Program-made: the position numbers and the translations under genes | Source of the DNA: Bacteroidales bacterium | GTDB taxonomy: Bacteria; Bacteroidota; Bacteroidia; Bacteroidales; F082 | Assembly (NCBI GenBank): GCA_023229245.1 | Contig: JALNZU010000028.1 | Coordinates: forward strand, 1-40,082 | Length of the DNA: 40,082 nucleotides | Direction: 5' to 3' | The notes under the pieces: model-generated | Told to the model about the DNA's origin: nothing | Databases searched by the model: none | The model's input: the letters and a program-made list of their open reading frames with translations, nothing else | Shown here: positions 25,779 through 35,633 of the stretch, piece after piece | Layout of the letters: each line of letters begins with the position of its first letter | How positions within the stretch are numbered: position 1 is the stretch's first letter

Positions 25779-25952
25779 GGGTTTTTTCAGAAATAAATGT
25801 CAAATTTATTTTTGTCCTCTATAATCAGGCGTTGATGGGATTGTCAAAAGCAAAACGTACTTCTGCTATTTCATGATACTGAACCTGCTACCGTTTTGTT
25901 TTTCTGTAATTTTCTGTAACAATTTTTAGGTTCCAAGACTTGCTATTTTTCT

Positions 25953-28136
25953 TCAAAACAGCATTTCCCGGTATTTTGGCAGTGGCCACAATGAATCATC
26001 CACAATCAGTTCAAGCTTATCCACGTGATAGCGAATCTTGTCGAATTTTTCTTTAACAGTATCACAATATGCAAATGCCTTTTCTCTTATATCCGTTAAC
26101 TTATTGGCAACTTTACGCGCATCAGTCATTGCTTCGACCAATTTTCTTATAGACTGGATATGCTCCGAGGTCAGTTGTATCAGGTGCAGTTGAGCCTGAT
26201 AGGTGCTAGTCTCAAAATCCAGTTCTTTCAAACCCTGTACATTGTTTATCAGTGTATTTTGATAGGTAATAGCTACAGGCAGAATATGGTTTATGGATAA
26301 ATAACCCAAGGTTCGGGCTTCTATCTGCAATTTTTTCACATACTCATTCAATGCTATCTCGTATCTGGCGGTCAGTTCTCGTTTATTAAAGATATTCAAT
26401 CGTTCAAATAATCGGAGGGTTTCGGGTTTTAACAGTACTTCAAGAGCTTCCGGTGTATGTATAAAATTATCCAATCCTCTCTTATCGGCTTCTTCTACCC
26501 ATTGCTTGCTATAATTATCTCCGTCAAACAAAATTTTACGGGATGATTTGATATAGTTACTTAGCACCTGAAAAACAGCTATTTGTGTTTTTGTTCCATT
26601 TTCAATCAATGAATCCACTTCTTCTTTGAATGCAATCAATGTATCGGCTATGATGGCATTGAGTGTTGACATTGGTCCGGCGCAGTTTGCCGAACTGCCC
26701 ACGGCACGAAACTCAAATTTATTTCCTGTAAAGGCAAACGGACTGGTTCTGTTCCGGTCGGTATTGTCCACCATCAGCTCCGGTATGTGTTTGTGTAAAT
26801 CTAGTTTTAAGACGGCTTCATCCTGTTCGTTAAAATCGTAGTTAACCTTTTCCTGAATGCGGTTTAAAACCTGACTGAGGTGTTTACCGATAAACACAGA
26901 AATAATGGCAGGCGGAGCTTCATGTCCTCCAAGTCTGTAATCGTTGCCGGCTGAAGCTATAGCAGCTCTGAGCAGGTTTGCGTGATCGTTTACGGCTTTA
27001 ATAGTATTAATGAAAAAGATCAGGAACAGTAAATTAGTTTGAGGCGTTTTACCAGGCGACATAAGGTTGATGCCGGTGTTTGTTCTAAGGCTCCAGTTGT
27101 TGTGCTTACCGCTACCGTTGACACCTGCAAAAGGCTTTTCGTGAAACAAGACCATTAATTTATGCCTTTTCGCTGTTTTTTTCATCAGGTCCATCAATAA
27201 AATGTTATGATCCACTGCTATATTGACCTCCTCAAACATGGGAGCACACTCAAACTGAGAGGGCGCTACTTCGTTATGTCTTGTACGAAGAGGAATTCCA
27301 AGCTTATAGGCTTCTTGCTCAAAATCTTGCATAAAGGCAAAAATCTTTTCCGGTATAGAAGCAAAATAATGGTCTTCCATTTGTTGTCCTTTAGCCGGAG
27401 CATGACCAATAACTGTACGCCCGCACATCAGCAAATCGGGTCGTGCATTAGATTTATCTTCATCGATCAGAAAATATTCCTGTTCCCAGCCTAAGGTTGC
27501 CGTAACTTTTGTGATAGTACTATCAATATAGTTGCATACGTCCACTGCTGCTTTATTGAGTGCATCAATTGATTTCAACAATGGTCCTTTGTAATCTAAG
27601 GATTCCCCGTTATACGCAATGAAGATAGTTGGAATACAAAGTGTTTTACTTTGTGCATATTCAACTATAAACGCAGGAGAAGAAGGGTCCCATGCCGTAT
27701 AGCCTCTGGCTTCAAAAGTAGCTCTGATCCCGCCATTCGGGAAGCTTGAGGCATCAGGCTCCTGCTGTATCAATGCACTGCCGTCAAAAATTTCGATGGG
27801 AGTACCATCCGATTTGAGTGTGAAAAATGAGTCATGCTTTTCCGCTGTTACTCCATTTAAAGGCTGAAACCAATGCGAGTAGTGCGTAACACCCTGCTCC
27901 TCTGCCCATGTCTTCATGCCTGTAGCTATCTGATCGGCAGAATTACGGTCAATTTTTTTACCGGCATTGATAAAAGCCATCAGACTATCGTAAGCCGAAC
28001 TGTTCAGATACTGCTCCAAAACTTGTCCGGAAAATACTCTTTTACCGAAAAAACAAGTGATCTTACGGCTGTTATTATTGGCCGACTCCCAGGAATGCCC
28101 ATTACATTCAGTAGGTTCATATCGAAAAGATGACAT
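25953..28136 (-). CDS. glnN: Glutamine synthetase type III
   Basis: Large dodecameric cytosolic glutamine synthetase (ATP + glutamate + ammonia), the main ammonia-assimilating enzyme in many Bacteroidota. 727 residues from the ATG at 28136 (MSSFRYEP), normal for GSIII and about 250 longer than GSI. Typical motifs: GWEQEYFLIDE, RTRHNEVAPSQFECAPMFEE, VLFHEKPFAGVNGSGKHNNWSL and DNTDRNRTSPFAFTGNKFEFRAVGS (long motifs near residues 205, 290, 335 and 470 respectively). The extra C-terminal helical region (from about 550) is present. An ATG 30 bases upstream gives a longer reading, but members begin near this MSxFR. It lies directly downstream of glmS, which consumes its product, though 184 bases separate them. 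Confidence 0.96.
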   Translation of the reverse strand: MSSFRYEPTECNGHSWESANNNSRKITCFFGKRVFSGQVLEQYLNSSAYDSLMAFINAGKKIDRNSADQIATGMKTWAEEQGVTHYSHWFQPLNGVTAEKHDSFFTLKSDGTPIEIFDGSALIQQEPDASSFPNGGIRATFEARGYTAWDPSSPAFIVEYAQSKTLCIPTIFIAYNGESLDYKGPLLKSIDALNKAAVDVCNYIDSTITKVTATLGWEQEYFLIDEDKSNARPDLLMCGRTVIGHAPAKGQQMEDHYFASIPEKIFAFMQDFEQEAYKLGIPLRTRHNEVAPSQFECAPMFEEVNIAVDHNILLMDLMKKTAKRHKLMVLFHEKPFAGVNGSGKHNNWSLRTNTGINLMSPGKTPQTNLLFLIFFINTIKAVNDHANLLRAAIASAGNDYRLGGHEAPPAIISVFIGKHLSQVLNRIQEKVNYDFNEQDEAVLKLDLHKHIPELMVDNTDRNRTSPFAFTGNKFEFRAVGSSANCAGPMSTLNAIIADTLIAFKEEVDSLIENGTKTQIAVFQVLSNYIKSSRKILFDGDNYSKQWVEEADKRGLDNFIHTPEALEVLLKPETLRLFERLNIFNKRELTARYEIALNEYVKKLQIEARTLGYLSINHILPVAITYQNTLINNVQGLKELDFETSTYQAQLHLIQLTSEHIQSIRKLVEAMTDARKVANKLTDIREKAFAYCDTVKEKFDKIRYHVDKLELIVDDSLWPLPKYREMLF

Positions 28137-28320
28137 AGATTTAAAATTAGAAGTAAAGATTAACACATTAATTTAAAACGCTGTATAAGGAATGTGGCTA
28201 TTCAAGCAGGTTCGTGTATCAGTTACATTGGTATTCCTGTTAACAGCATATATTTGATTATTAGTTAGTTGACAACAATTTAATTGAAGATAAAAAATCC
28301 AATCAAAAGTCAAGGCCAGC

Positions 28321-30156
28321 TTATTCTACTGTTACGCTTTTCGCCAGATTTCGCGGCTGATCCACATTGCATCCACGCATAACGGCTATATGATACGATA
28401 GCAATTGCAGTGGGATAGTCGTCAGCAAGGGGCTAAAAATTTCTTCAGTATCCGGTATTTCGATTAGATGGTCTGCCATTTCTCGTATTTGCTCATCTCC
28501 ATTGCTTACAATAGCAATCACAATACCCCTTCTTGCTTTTACCTCTTGTATATTACTGATGATCTTTCCATAATGGCCGGATTTGGGGGCGATGAATACA
28601 ACAGGCATGACTTCATCTATCAAAGCAATAGGACCGTGTTTTACTTCGGCTGCCGGGTATCCTTCGGCATGTATATAAGAAATCTCTTTTAGTTTAAGCG
28701 CTCCTTCCAATGCAACGGGAAAGTTGACGCCTCTGCCAAGATATAAGAAGTTGCGGGCATCTTTAAACTTCTTAGCAATTTCAACGATTTCATCATTCAA
28801 TTTTAAAGTTTGCTCCACTTTATCCGGAATACGTTCCAACTCTTTTAAATATACTATCAGTTGCTCTTTGCTGATAGCCCCTCTAAGATCAGCGAGAGCG
28901 AGTGCCAGCAGAGTCAAGACAGTAATTTGAGAAGTAAAAGCTTTAGTCGAAGCTACCCCTATCTCAGGGCCAGCATGTGTATAAGCTCCGGCATCGCTCA
29001 GCCTGGGTATGGAAGAACCTACTACATTACATATGCCAAACACTGTAGCATCATGTTTTTTGGCAAGCATCACAGCTGCCAGAGTATCGGCTGTTTCACC
29101 ACTTTGCGAAATGGCGATATACAAATCATTTTTGTTGATAACAGGGTTTCTATATCTAAACTCGGAAGCGTACTCCACTTCGGTATGAATACGTGCTAAC
29201 TCTTCAAACAAATATTCGCCTACTAAAGCTGCATGCCAGCTCGTACCGCATCCCAGCATGACAACACGATTGACAGTACGCAGCTTTTCTTCATATTCCT
29301 GCAAGCTTCTCATGCGAAACACACCCTGATCGACAAAAACTCTTCCACGGAAAGAATCTAAAACAGATTTTGGTTGCTCATAAATCTCTTTGAGCATAAA
29401 ATGTTCATACCCCCCTTTCTCAATTGCATCAAGATTGATTTCAAGCTCTTGCATATAAGGGGATTTTTCAACATTTTCAATGGTTTTGATAGTCAGGGTT
29501 CCATCTTTTATAAACACCATCTCACCGTCGTTAAGGTAGGTAACTTTACGTGTATACTCGATAATAGGTGTGGCATCTGAAGCAAGAAAAAACTCTCCCG
29601 GCTCACCATAGCCTACCACAAGCGGGCTCCCTTTTCGTGCTGCAATTAATTTGGAAGGCTCATCCCGTGACAGAATTACCAAGGCATAGGCACCAATCAC
29701 CTGATTCAACGCCAATCTGACAGCCTCTTCAAGAGTAGTGCGTTCATTTACCTTGATCTCTTCGACTAAATGAATCAGAACTTCAGTATCTGTATCACTA
29801 TGGAAAGTATGTCCTTGCCGGATCAACGCTTCTTTGAGTGATCCGTAGTTTTCAATAATTCCGTTGTGTATCACAGCCAAATTCCCACTCGGGCTCAGGT
29901 GCGGGTGTGCATTGATGTCAGTAGGCTCGCCATGAGTAGCCCAACGTGTATGTCCCATACCCACTTTGTGCGTCAGTCCGGAAGGAATAATCTCTGCTAA
30001 CCTAGCAACCTTACCTTTTGTTTTATAGATCTCTAATTTGGTATCTAAAAGAGCTATACCAGCACTGTCATATCCACGATATTCCAACCGCTTAAGCCCT
30101 TTGATCAGAACGGATGAAGCATCCCGGTATCCAATGTATCCAACAATTCCACACAT
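28321..30156 (-). CDS. glmS: Glutamine-fructose-6-phosphate aminotransferase (isomerizing)
   Basis: Makes glucosamine-6-phosphate from fructose-6-phosphate and glutamine, first step to UDP-GlcNAc for peptidoglycan and LPS. 611 residues. The N-terminal Ntn-type glutaminase begins MCGIVGYIGYRDA (Cys2 nucleophile after Met removal) with TRWATHGEPTDINAHPH and HNGIIENYGSLKE. Two SIS isomerase domains follow (MLGCGTSWHAALVGEYLFEE, SQSGETADTLAAVM, GRGVNFPVALEGALKLKEISY), and the protein ends in the invariant DQPRNLAKSVTVE. Upstream of it (30157-30330) is a hairpin-rich leader. Lies next to glnN, which supplies its glutamine. Confidence 0.97.
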   Translation of the reverse strand: MCGIVGYIGYRDASSVLIKGLKRLEYRGYDSAGIALLDTKLEIYKTKGKVARLAEIIPSGLTHKVGMGHTRWATHGEPTDINAHPHLSPSGNLAVIHNGIIENYGSLKEALIRQGHTFHSDTDTEVLIHLVEEIKVNERTTLEEAVRLALNQVIGAYALVILSRDEPSKLIAARKGSPLVVGYGEPGEFFLASDATPIIEYTRKVTYLNDGEMVFIKDGTLTIKTIENVEKSPYMQELEINLDAIEKGGYEHFMLKEIYEQPKSVLDSFRGRVFVDQGVFRMRSLQEYEEKLRTVNRVVMLGCGTSWHAALVGEYLFEELARIHTEVEYASEFRYRNPVINKNDLYIAISQSGETADTLAAVMLAKKHDATVFGICNVVGSSIPRLSDAGAYTHAGPEIGVASTKAFTSQITVLTLLALALADLRGAISKEQLIVYLKELERIPDKVEQTLKLNDEIVEIAKKFKDARNFLYLGRGVNFPVALEGALKLKEISYIHAEGYPAAEVKHGPIALIDEVMPVVFIAPKSGHYGKIISNIQEVKARRGIVIAIVSNGDEQIREMADHLIEIPDTEEIFSPLLTTIPLQLLSYHIAVMRGCNVDQPRNLAKSVTVE

Positions 30157-30732
30157 GTATTTTATGTTGTTTTAAGTTCAATCTGAATAGTGCGCCCCTG
30201 CATCAGCTATTCCTAAAGGAACCGTTCTGCTATTGTTTATCCGGAAAGCCAATAGAGATATTGGCTGAAGTGGCAGATCAATCAGTACTTTCCGATCAAC
30301 CCATACCCATTATAAAAAAACGTGCAATAATACTAGTTTTCTAAAAAACCATTGAAATTTCGCAGGAAAAATTACAGGAGTTAAACAAAAAAATAATTTG
30401 TGTTTTAATATATATCTGATTATCTTGTATTTGCATATTATTACAATTTTAGCAAGCGAACAACTGTACCACAAAAGCTGATCAAATAGCTATTGATATA
30501 TCCAAGATATTGCCAATCCTATCAAAGTTTTATTTATGCTCAGATCAAAAAAAACAGGATAGTTGCTGATACGAAACTGTCGATAACAAGCCTGTAAGAA
30601 CTATTCAACAGCGTTGGCAATTGTATGAAAACGAGCTTTGAAATGATAGCTTGAGCCCGGATCTTTGCTTCTATCCACTTTAGGTGCAAGAAAAAGATTT
30701 ATTTTGCGGTATTGTTTACTTTTACACGAGCA
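30157..30732. other. Divergent intergenic region, glmS / M16 operon
   Basis: About 575 bases without a credible gene. On the glmS side there is a perfect 7-bp hairpin GCCAATA/TATTGGC with a 4-base loop (30248-30265) and a TTCC/GGAA hairpin near 30210, inside a possible leader. An imperfect -7 box TATTATTG (minus) lies at 30324-30331. On the M16 side TATTTTGC (30702-30709) is the likely -7 region, giving a leader of about 15-20 nt. 30350-30690 is AT-rich and shows nothing recognisable. Confidence 0.4.
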
Positions 30733-31968
30733 ATGATACATTTCGAGACCTTCACACTTGCCAACGGGTTGCAGTTTATTGTGCATACCGATAAATCGAC
30801 TCCTATGTTTGCGATGAGCATATTATATGATGTAGGATCGCGTGATGAATCATATGATAAGACAGGTTTTGCTCATTTATTTGAACATCTGATGTTTGGC
30901 GGTTCGGTGCATATTCCTGTGTATGATGAGCCGGTACAATTTGCGGGCGGTATCAATAATGCTTACACCAATAATGATATCACGCATTATTTTCTCAGTC
31001 TTCCGGCATCTAATGCTGAAACAGCTTTTTGGCTTGAGTCGGACAGGATGTCCGGTCTTGCTTTTTCCGAGAAAAGCCTTGAGGTTCAGAAGCAGGTTGT
31101 AGTAGAAGAGTTCCGGCAGAACTACCTCAACCAGCCATATGGCGATGCATGGTTATTGCTGAAGCCATTGGCATATACCACACATCCTTATAGATGGAAT
31201 ACTATTGGAATGCAGATAGAACACATACAACAAGCTAGCTTAGATGAGGTAAAATCCTTTTTTTCGACTTATTATCATCCATCTAATGCCATAGTTAGTA
31301 TCAGTAGTAATTTGGACTCTGACAAGGTGTATCAGTTGGCTGAGAAATGGTTTTCACCCATAGCGGCTAAACCGAAAAAAATAAGGAGTTTGCCTGTTGA
31401 GCCTGTTCAGACACAAGCACGTCGGCTTAGCGTGAAACGACAAGTACCTGCTATCAGCATTTACAAAGCTTATCCTATGTGTGGCCGCGATCATCCCGAC
31501 TATTATGCTACCGACCTGATAAGCGATTTGTTAGGCACAGGTCAATCGTCGCGCTTACATAAAAAATTAGTCAAACAGCAGGCACTTTTCAGTGATATAG
31601 GTGCGTTTGTTACAGGCAATATTGATCCTGGATTGTTAGTGGTCACTGGTAAACTGCTTCCTGAAACAAGCATTGAACAGGCCGAGCAGGCCATTGAAAC
31701 AGAAATAGCATTAGTGAAAGAAAAAGGTCCTTCACTACACGAGCTAAGAAAGCTTAAAAACAGAATCGAAACCAATCAGGCTATTGAAAATATTTCGGTA
31801 TTAGACAAAGCATTGAATCTTGCATTTTACAGTTATCTTAATAAGCCTGAACTGATCAACACCTTAGCAGCGCATTACCGAAAAGTCAGTAAAGATGAGA
31901 TTATACAAAAAGCTAATGAAGTGTTGCGTGCAGAAGCCTGCAACACATTAATTTATCAACCTGAATAA
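30733..31968 (+). CDS. M16 family zinc metallopeptidase (catalytic subunit)
   Basis: 411 residues, pitrilysin/processing-peptidase-like. The inverted zinc motif is intact: GFAHLFEHLMFGGS (H48, E51, H52), with the third ligand in the downstream EVQKQVVVEEFRQN helix. No signal peptide is visible, so a cytosolic or membrane-adjacent location is likely. Start at the ATG 30733 (MIHFETFTLANGLQ), since the family begins with such a segment and the longer reading overlaps the promoter. The next gene starts after one intervening base and encodes the non-catalytic partner, as in the two-subunit M16B peptidases. Substrate unknown. Confidence 0.9.
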   Translation: MIHFETFTLANGLQFIVHTDKSTPMFAMSILYDVGSRDESYDKTGFAHLFEHLMFGGSVHIPVYDEPVQFAGGINNAYTNNDITHYFLSLPASNAETAFWLESDRMSGLAFSEKSLEVQKQVVVEEFRQNYLNQPYGDAWLLLKPLAYTTHPYRWNTIGMQIEHIQQASLDEVKSFFSTYYHPSNAIVSISSNLDSDKVYQLAEKWFSPIAAKPKKIRSLPVEPVQTQARRLSVKRQVPAISIYKAYPMCGRDHPDYYATDLISDLLGTGQSSRLHKKLVKQQALFSDIGAFVTGNIDPGLLVVTGKLLPETSIEQAEQAIETEIALVKEKGPSLHELRKLKNRIETNQAIENISVLDKALNLAFYSYLNKPELINTLAAHYRKVSKDEIIQKANEVLRAEACNTLIYQPE

Positions 31969-31969
31969 T

Positions 31970-33244
31970 ATGCATTATCCTGATCGATCGACAGCTCCAA
32001 AGATTGAACTGAGTTCTAAGCCCAGGTTGATAGAACCCATGTTGATTCGTCTGTCTAACCATAATCCTCTATACGTGTTTGAGAGTTTCGATAGCGATGC
32101 AGTCCGTTTCGATCTGATCCTTGATGCAGGCAGTGCGTTTCAGGAAAAGAGGCTCACGGCCGGGAGCACTATAGCTATGTTGCGTGAAGGAACACTAACG
32201 CACAGCGGAAACCATATCAATACTCGTATTGAATATCATGGAGCTTATCTCGAGCTGAAGTCGTCCAAAGATATCGCATGGCTGAGTGTGGTTTGTTTAA
32301 AAAGAGGCTTATCTTATTTGTTGCCATTGATCGCAGAGCTGTTTTTTCAACCTGCTTTTGCTGTCAACGCATTCAGCTTGTTCAATAGGAGGCAGAAACA
32401 ACAGTTTATCCTGAACAGTCAGAAAAACCGACAGCTTGCAATACGGGCATATAATCAATTAGTGTTTGGTGCTGGTACGCGTTATGGGCAGATAGCCGAA
32501 GAAAGTGATTTTGACCGGCTTAGCACGTCAGACTTACATAGCTTTCATAGCAAATACTATAGTCATGCACCATTTACCATCATACTAAGCGGGCCTGTAA
32601 CTTCAAGCACTTATAGTTTAATAGACCAATTATTTGGACAACATCCTACTGAGACATCCATTGCACCTGATGGGTTGTTTGTCTCACAAGCGGCCACCGG
32701 ACTGCATACGGTTAAAAGTGAGCAATCTCTTCAATCGGCTATATTGATGGGCAGGCAGCTTATGCCACGTTCGCATCCTGATTTTTTCGGCTTCCTAGTG
32801 CTCAACACTATATTAGGCGGATACTTCGGCTCGCGCCTGATGTCGAATATACGCGAAGACAAGGGATATACCTACGGCATCTACTCGCAAGTTTTGCCAT
32901 TACGCCATGGGAGCTCGTTTACCATTACAACCGAAGTGGGAGCTACAGTTACCGAGAACAGTTTAGACGAGATACGGGCGGAGATACAAAAACTGATTGA
33001 AAGTCCGGTAGATGAACAAGAACTACTAAAGGTAAAAAATTTCCTTAACGGAAGCTACCTCAGAGCTTTGGATGGAATCTATAATCAGGCTGAAAAATTC
33101 AGAGCTGTCCTTGATCTGGATGCAAAGATGGATTATTATCGGCAAAGCCTTGAAGCAATTGCGCAAACCAGGCCAGAGGATATACAGCGAATAGCTACCC
33201 AATGGTTACAAATTGATGAGATGGTTACGGTTGTAGTGAAATAA
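31970..33244 (+). CDS. M16 family peptidase-like protein, zinc motif absent (partner subunit)
   Basis: 424 residues with the M16 fold but no HxxEH. At the equivalent place it reads GSTIAMLREGTLTHSG. The C-terminal half keeps the substrate-binding segment of M16B subunits: LNTILGGYFGSRLMSNIREDKGYTYGI, including the R/Y pair (SRLMSNIREDKGYTYG) that supports the active site of the partner. It begins one base after the stop of the catalytic gene (TAATATG), so translation is coupled and a heterodimer is expected, as for known paired M16B proteins. Confidence 0.88.
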   Translation: MHYPDRSTAPKIELSSKPRLIEPMLIRLSNHNPLYVFESFDSDAVRFDLILDAGSAFQEKRLTAGSTIAMLREGTLTHSGNHINTRIEYHGAYLELKSSKDIAWLSVVCLKRGLSYLLPLIAELFFQPAFAVNAFSLFNRRQKQQFILNSQKNRQLAIRAYNQLVFGAGTRYGQIAEESDFDRLSTSDLHSFHSKYYSHAPFTIILSGPVTSSTYSLIDQLFGQHPTETSIAPDGLFVSQAATGLHTVKSEQSLQSAILMGRQLMPRSHPDFFGFLVLNTILGGYFGSRLMSNIREDKGYTYGIYSQVLPLRHGSSFTITTEVGATVTENSLDEIRAEIQKLIESPVDEQELLKVKNFLNGSYLRALDGIYNQAEKFRAVLDLDAKMDYYRQSLEAIAQTRPEDIQRIATQWLQIDEMVTVVVK

Positions 33245-33278
33245 ACTGATTATTATTTAAACAAAGCCTTATGTTGCC

Positions 33279-34820
33279 ATGAATCTAAAAAGCCTGTTTT
33301 CGTTGTTGCTAATGCTTCTCTCAGCTTTCCTGATCCATGCTGCTAATCCACCTGCTCCTCAGATCACAAGGATCAGCTTCAACCCTGACACCAATGAAGA
33401 GATCACTATTGAATGGACTCAAGGTGAAGGTGACTATACCATAATAGGGTTTAATGTGTATTTATGGAAAGAAGAAGGCGGCCTTACAAAAATCGATTCG
33501 ATCATGAATCCTGATAGTCGGAGCTATACCTTTTTCACATATACACAGGAACCTATGGAAAATTATATTTTCCAATTGAGTCTGCGATATACGGATACGT
33601 TAGGCATTGAAGGGGAATCAGCTATGTCGGATGATCTGTTGCAAAGTATTATAATCCATGCAGAAAATGATCCATGCACCCAACGCACAACACTATTCTT
33701 CAGAGAATATATGATTGATGATCAGGCACCTGAATATATCATTTTTTTTAAAACAGAAGGGGACCCATGGTTAGAAATTGACAAAGTACCGTCAGATCAG
33801 CTTTCGATCCGGGAACGTATACTCACTTCAAGGCCAGGACCTGAGGGGCACTTCAACAGGAATGTATATGAATACACACATTATAATATTTTGACTTCAC
33901 GTACTGATACCTATTATGTAGTAGCCCATTTTCCCGAAGAAGAGCTACCGGATGCTTCTTCCAATTCCGTTGAAGTGCAGACATCAATTTATTCCCCTCC
34001 CCTGCTGCCATCTATTCAATCTGTTACAGTAGAAGCTACCAATGAGGTCCGAATTTATTATGAAGCACCAGAAGCAGAACGATCTGAAGCCATGTTTTTA
34101 GTCAGAAGAACTATTGATCCTCCATCAACTGATACACTGTTTATCCCAAGCTTATCAAATGGAGAATTAGTTTTTGTGGATACCGAGCATGTAGCTACCG
34201 ACAAATATAGGTATCGTTATCAGATCGGACATATAGACTCATGTCATTTCGTATCTGTTTCCGAGCCTGAACATCCTACTATTCTTTTGCGATACGAACT
34301 AACTTCCGAATCCCGTTTGCGCTTTTATTGGAACGAATACGAGGCATGGTCTATTAAATCACAGACACTTACAAATCAAGGAAAGCCATTTAAGAGTTTC
34401 TTTGCTGGCGACTTTTCATTTGAAACCGAATTAGAGGAATTGTTGCTGCAAGAAACACCACTGAGTCTTCAACTGAACGTCAACGGCTATGAGCCACATC
34501 AACAATCAGCATCCAATATTTTATATCTTGATTTAGAAATAGATCCAGTGATGCCTAATGCGTTTAACCCTCACAGCCAGATCATTCAAAACCGAAGTTT
34601 CAAACCTGTGCAGCTTTTACATAGCACACAATATCATTTGAAAATTTATAACCGGTGGGGAGCGCTCATCTGGGAAAGCAAAAACCCGTTAGAAGGATGG
34701 GATGGCACCAGCCAAGAGGGGAAATTATATCCAGCTGACACCTATGTGTATCAGCTGCAATTTATTGGCAAGGGCGGCACTGTCCAACAAAAAAACGGTA
34801 CTGTAAGTTTAGTGTATTGA
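33279..34820 (+). CDS. Secreted protein with gliding-motility/T9SS type B C-terminal domain
   Basis: 513 residues. Signal peptide MNLKSLFSLLLMLLSAFLIHAA, then three or four fibronectin-like beta-sandwich segments (PPAPQITRISFNPDTNEEIT at the start; LLPSIQSVTVEATNEVRIYY near residue 245), and a C-terminal domain of about 85 residues: LKIYNRWGALIWES, GWDGTSQEGKLYPADTYVYQL, KNGTVSLVY. This is the gliding motility-associated C-terminal domain that acts as a type B sorting signal for the type IX secretion system, so the protein is expected to cross the outer membrane. It implies that a T9SS is encoded elsewhere. Starts 34 bases after the M16 partner gene and may share its transcript. No enzymatic domain was recognised. 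Confidence 0.85.
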   Translation: MNLKSLFSLLLMLLSAFLIHAANPPAPQITRISFNPDTNEEITIEWTQGEGDYTIIGFNVYLWKEEGGLTKIDSIMNPDSRSYTFFTYTQEPMENYIFQLSLRYTDTLGIEGESAMSDDLLQSIIIHAENDPCTQRTTLFFREYMIDDQAPEYIIFFKTEGDPWLEIDKVPSDQLSIRERILTSRPGPEGHFNRNVYEYTHYNILTSRTDTYYVVAHFPEEELPDASSNSVEVQTSIYSPPLLPSIQSVTVEATNEVRIYYEAPEAERSEAMFLVRRTIDPPSTDTLFIPSLSNGELVFVDTEHVATDKYRYRYQIGHIDSCHFVSVSEPEHPTILLRYELTSESRLRFYWNEYEAWSIKSQTLTNQGKPFKSFFAGDFSFETELEELLLQETPLSLQLNVNGYEPHQQSASNILYLDLEIDPVMPNAFNPHSQIIQNRSFKPVQLLHSTQYHLKIYNRWGALIWESKNPLEGWDGTSQEGKLYPADTYVYQLQFIGKGGTVQQKNGTVSLVY

Positions 34821-34858
34821 GCTATTTAATTTTTTCTCAAAATCAAGTATGTGGTATA

Positions 34859-34890
34859 TTGCTTTTATCGGTAAACTATTCCTAAATTTG
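34859..34890 (+). promoter_or_regulatory. Promoter of the glycosyltransferase gene
   Basis: TTG (34859-34861), exactly 21 nt, TAAATTTG (34883-34890). The ATG follows 8 bases after the box, so the mRNA would be leaderless or nearly so. Confidence 0.65.
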
Positions 34891-34898
34891 CCTTTTTT

Positions 34899-35633
34899 AT
34901 GAAAGCACCTGAGCTTAGTATCATCATTCCATGCTATAACGAAGAAAAGTCGTTAACCTCAGTATTGCGTAAGGTCTGCGACAGCCTTTTGACTAATAGC
35001 ATCACGGCTGAGATCATCATTTCGGATGATGCATCAAAAGATCAAACCCTTGCTAAGGCCGAAGAATTTAAAGCTACCGAGCCGGATATCCCTTTATCTA
35101 TTATACAAAATGAGGTCAATAAAGGGAAAGGTTTTGTGATCCGTCAGGCTATTCAACATGCAAAAGGTGATTATATACTGATACAGGATGCCGATCACGA
35201 ATACGATCCTAGGGATTATCCGCGTTTGCTGGCACCCGTTCGTGACGGAATGGCCGATGTAGTCTATGGGTCTCGATTTGTAGGAGGTAACCCACATAGG
35301 ATACTGTTTTTCTGGCATTCTATTGGGAATAAATTTCTGACATTTATCTCTAATATGTTCACCAACCTGAATCTGACTGATATGGAATCAGGATACAAGT
35401 TGTTCAGGCGCGATATTATCCAAAGTATCCGGCTGAAAGAAAACCGGTTTGGATTCGAGCCCGAAGTAACAGCCAGAATATCACGCATCCACGCAATACG
35501 AATATATGAAATAGGAATTTCATACTATGGACGCACTTATGCCGAAGGCAAAAAGATTAACTGGAAAGACGGTTTCAGAGCTATTTACTGCATACTGAAA
35601 TATAATATACTCGATCGGAAAGACAAGCTATAA
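34899..35633 (+). CDS. Family 2 glycosyltransferase (polyprenyl-phosphate sugar transferase-like)
   Basis: 244 residues, GT-A fold. LSIIIPCYNEEKSLTSVLRK (nucleotide-sugar-binding start), IIISDDASKDQTL, NKGKGFVIRQAIQHAKGDY and the metal site IQDADHEYDP are all clear; DVVYGSRFVGG and DMESGYKLFRRDI follow, as in DPM1-like and related polyprenyl-phosphate mannosyl/glucosyltransferases. No C-terminal membrane domain is present. The acceptor is therefore probably a polyprenyl phosphate, but a role in surface glycan assembly is only inferred. Single gene behind a strong promoter with almost no leader. Confidence 0.88.
   Translation: MKAPELSIIIPCYNEEKSLTSVLRKVCDSLLTNSITAEIIISDDASKDQTLAKAEEFKATEPDIPLSIIQNEVNKGKGFVIRQAIQHAKGDYILIQDADHEYDPRDYPRLLAPVRDGMADVVYGSRFVGGNPHRILFFWHSIGNKFLTFISNMFTNLNLTDMESGYKLFRRDIIQSIRLKENRFGFEPEVTARISRIHAIRIYEIGISYYGRTYAEGKKINWKDGFRAIYCILKYNILDRKDKL

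Noticed and set aside
25861..25925. Repeated TTACAGAAAA units after glnN as a repeat array
   Set aside because: Only two copies 12 bases apart in AT-rich sequence; consistent with chance.
30157..30330. glmS ribozyme
   Set aside because: The conserved core of the Firmicutes ribozyme is not visible and its phylogenetic range does not include this group.
30601..30786. 61-codon minus-strand frame across the M16 promoter
   Set aside because: It overlaps the promoter and start of the M16 gene, shows no family features, and has no promoter of its own.
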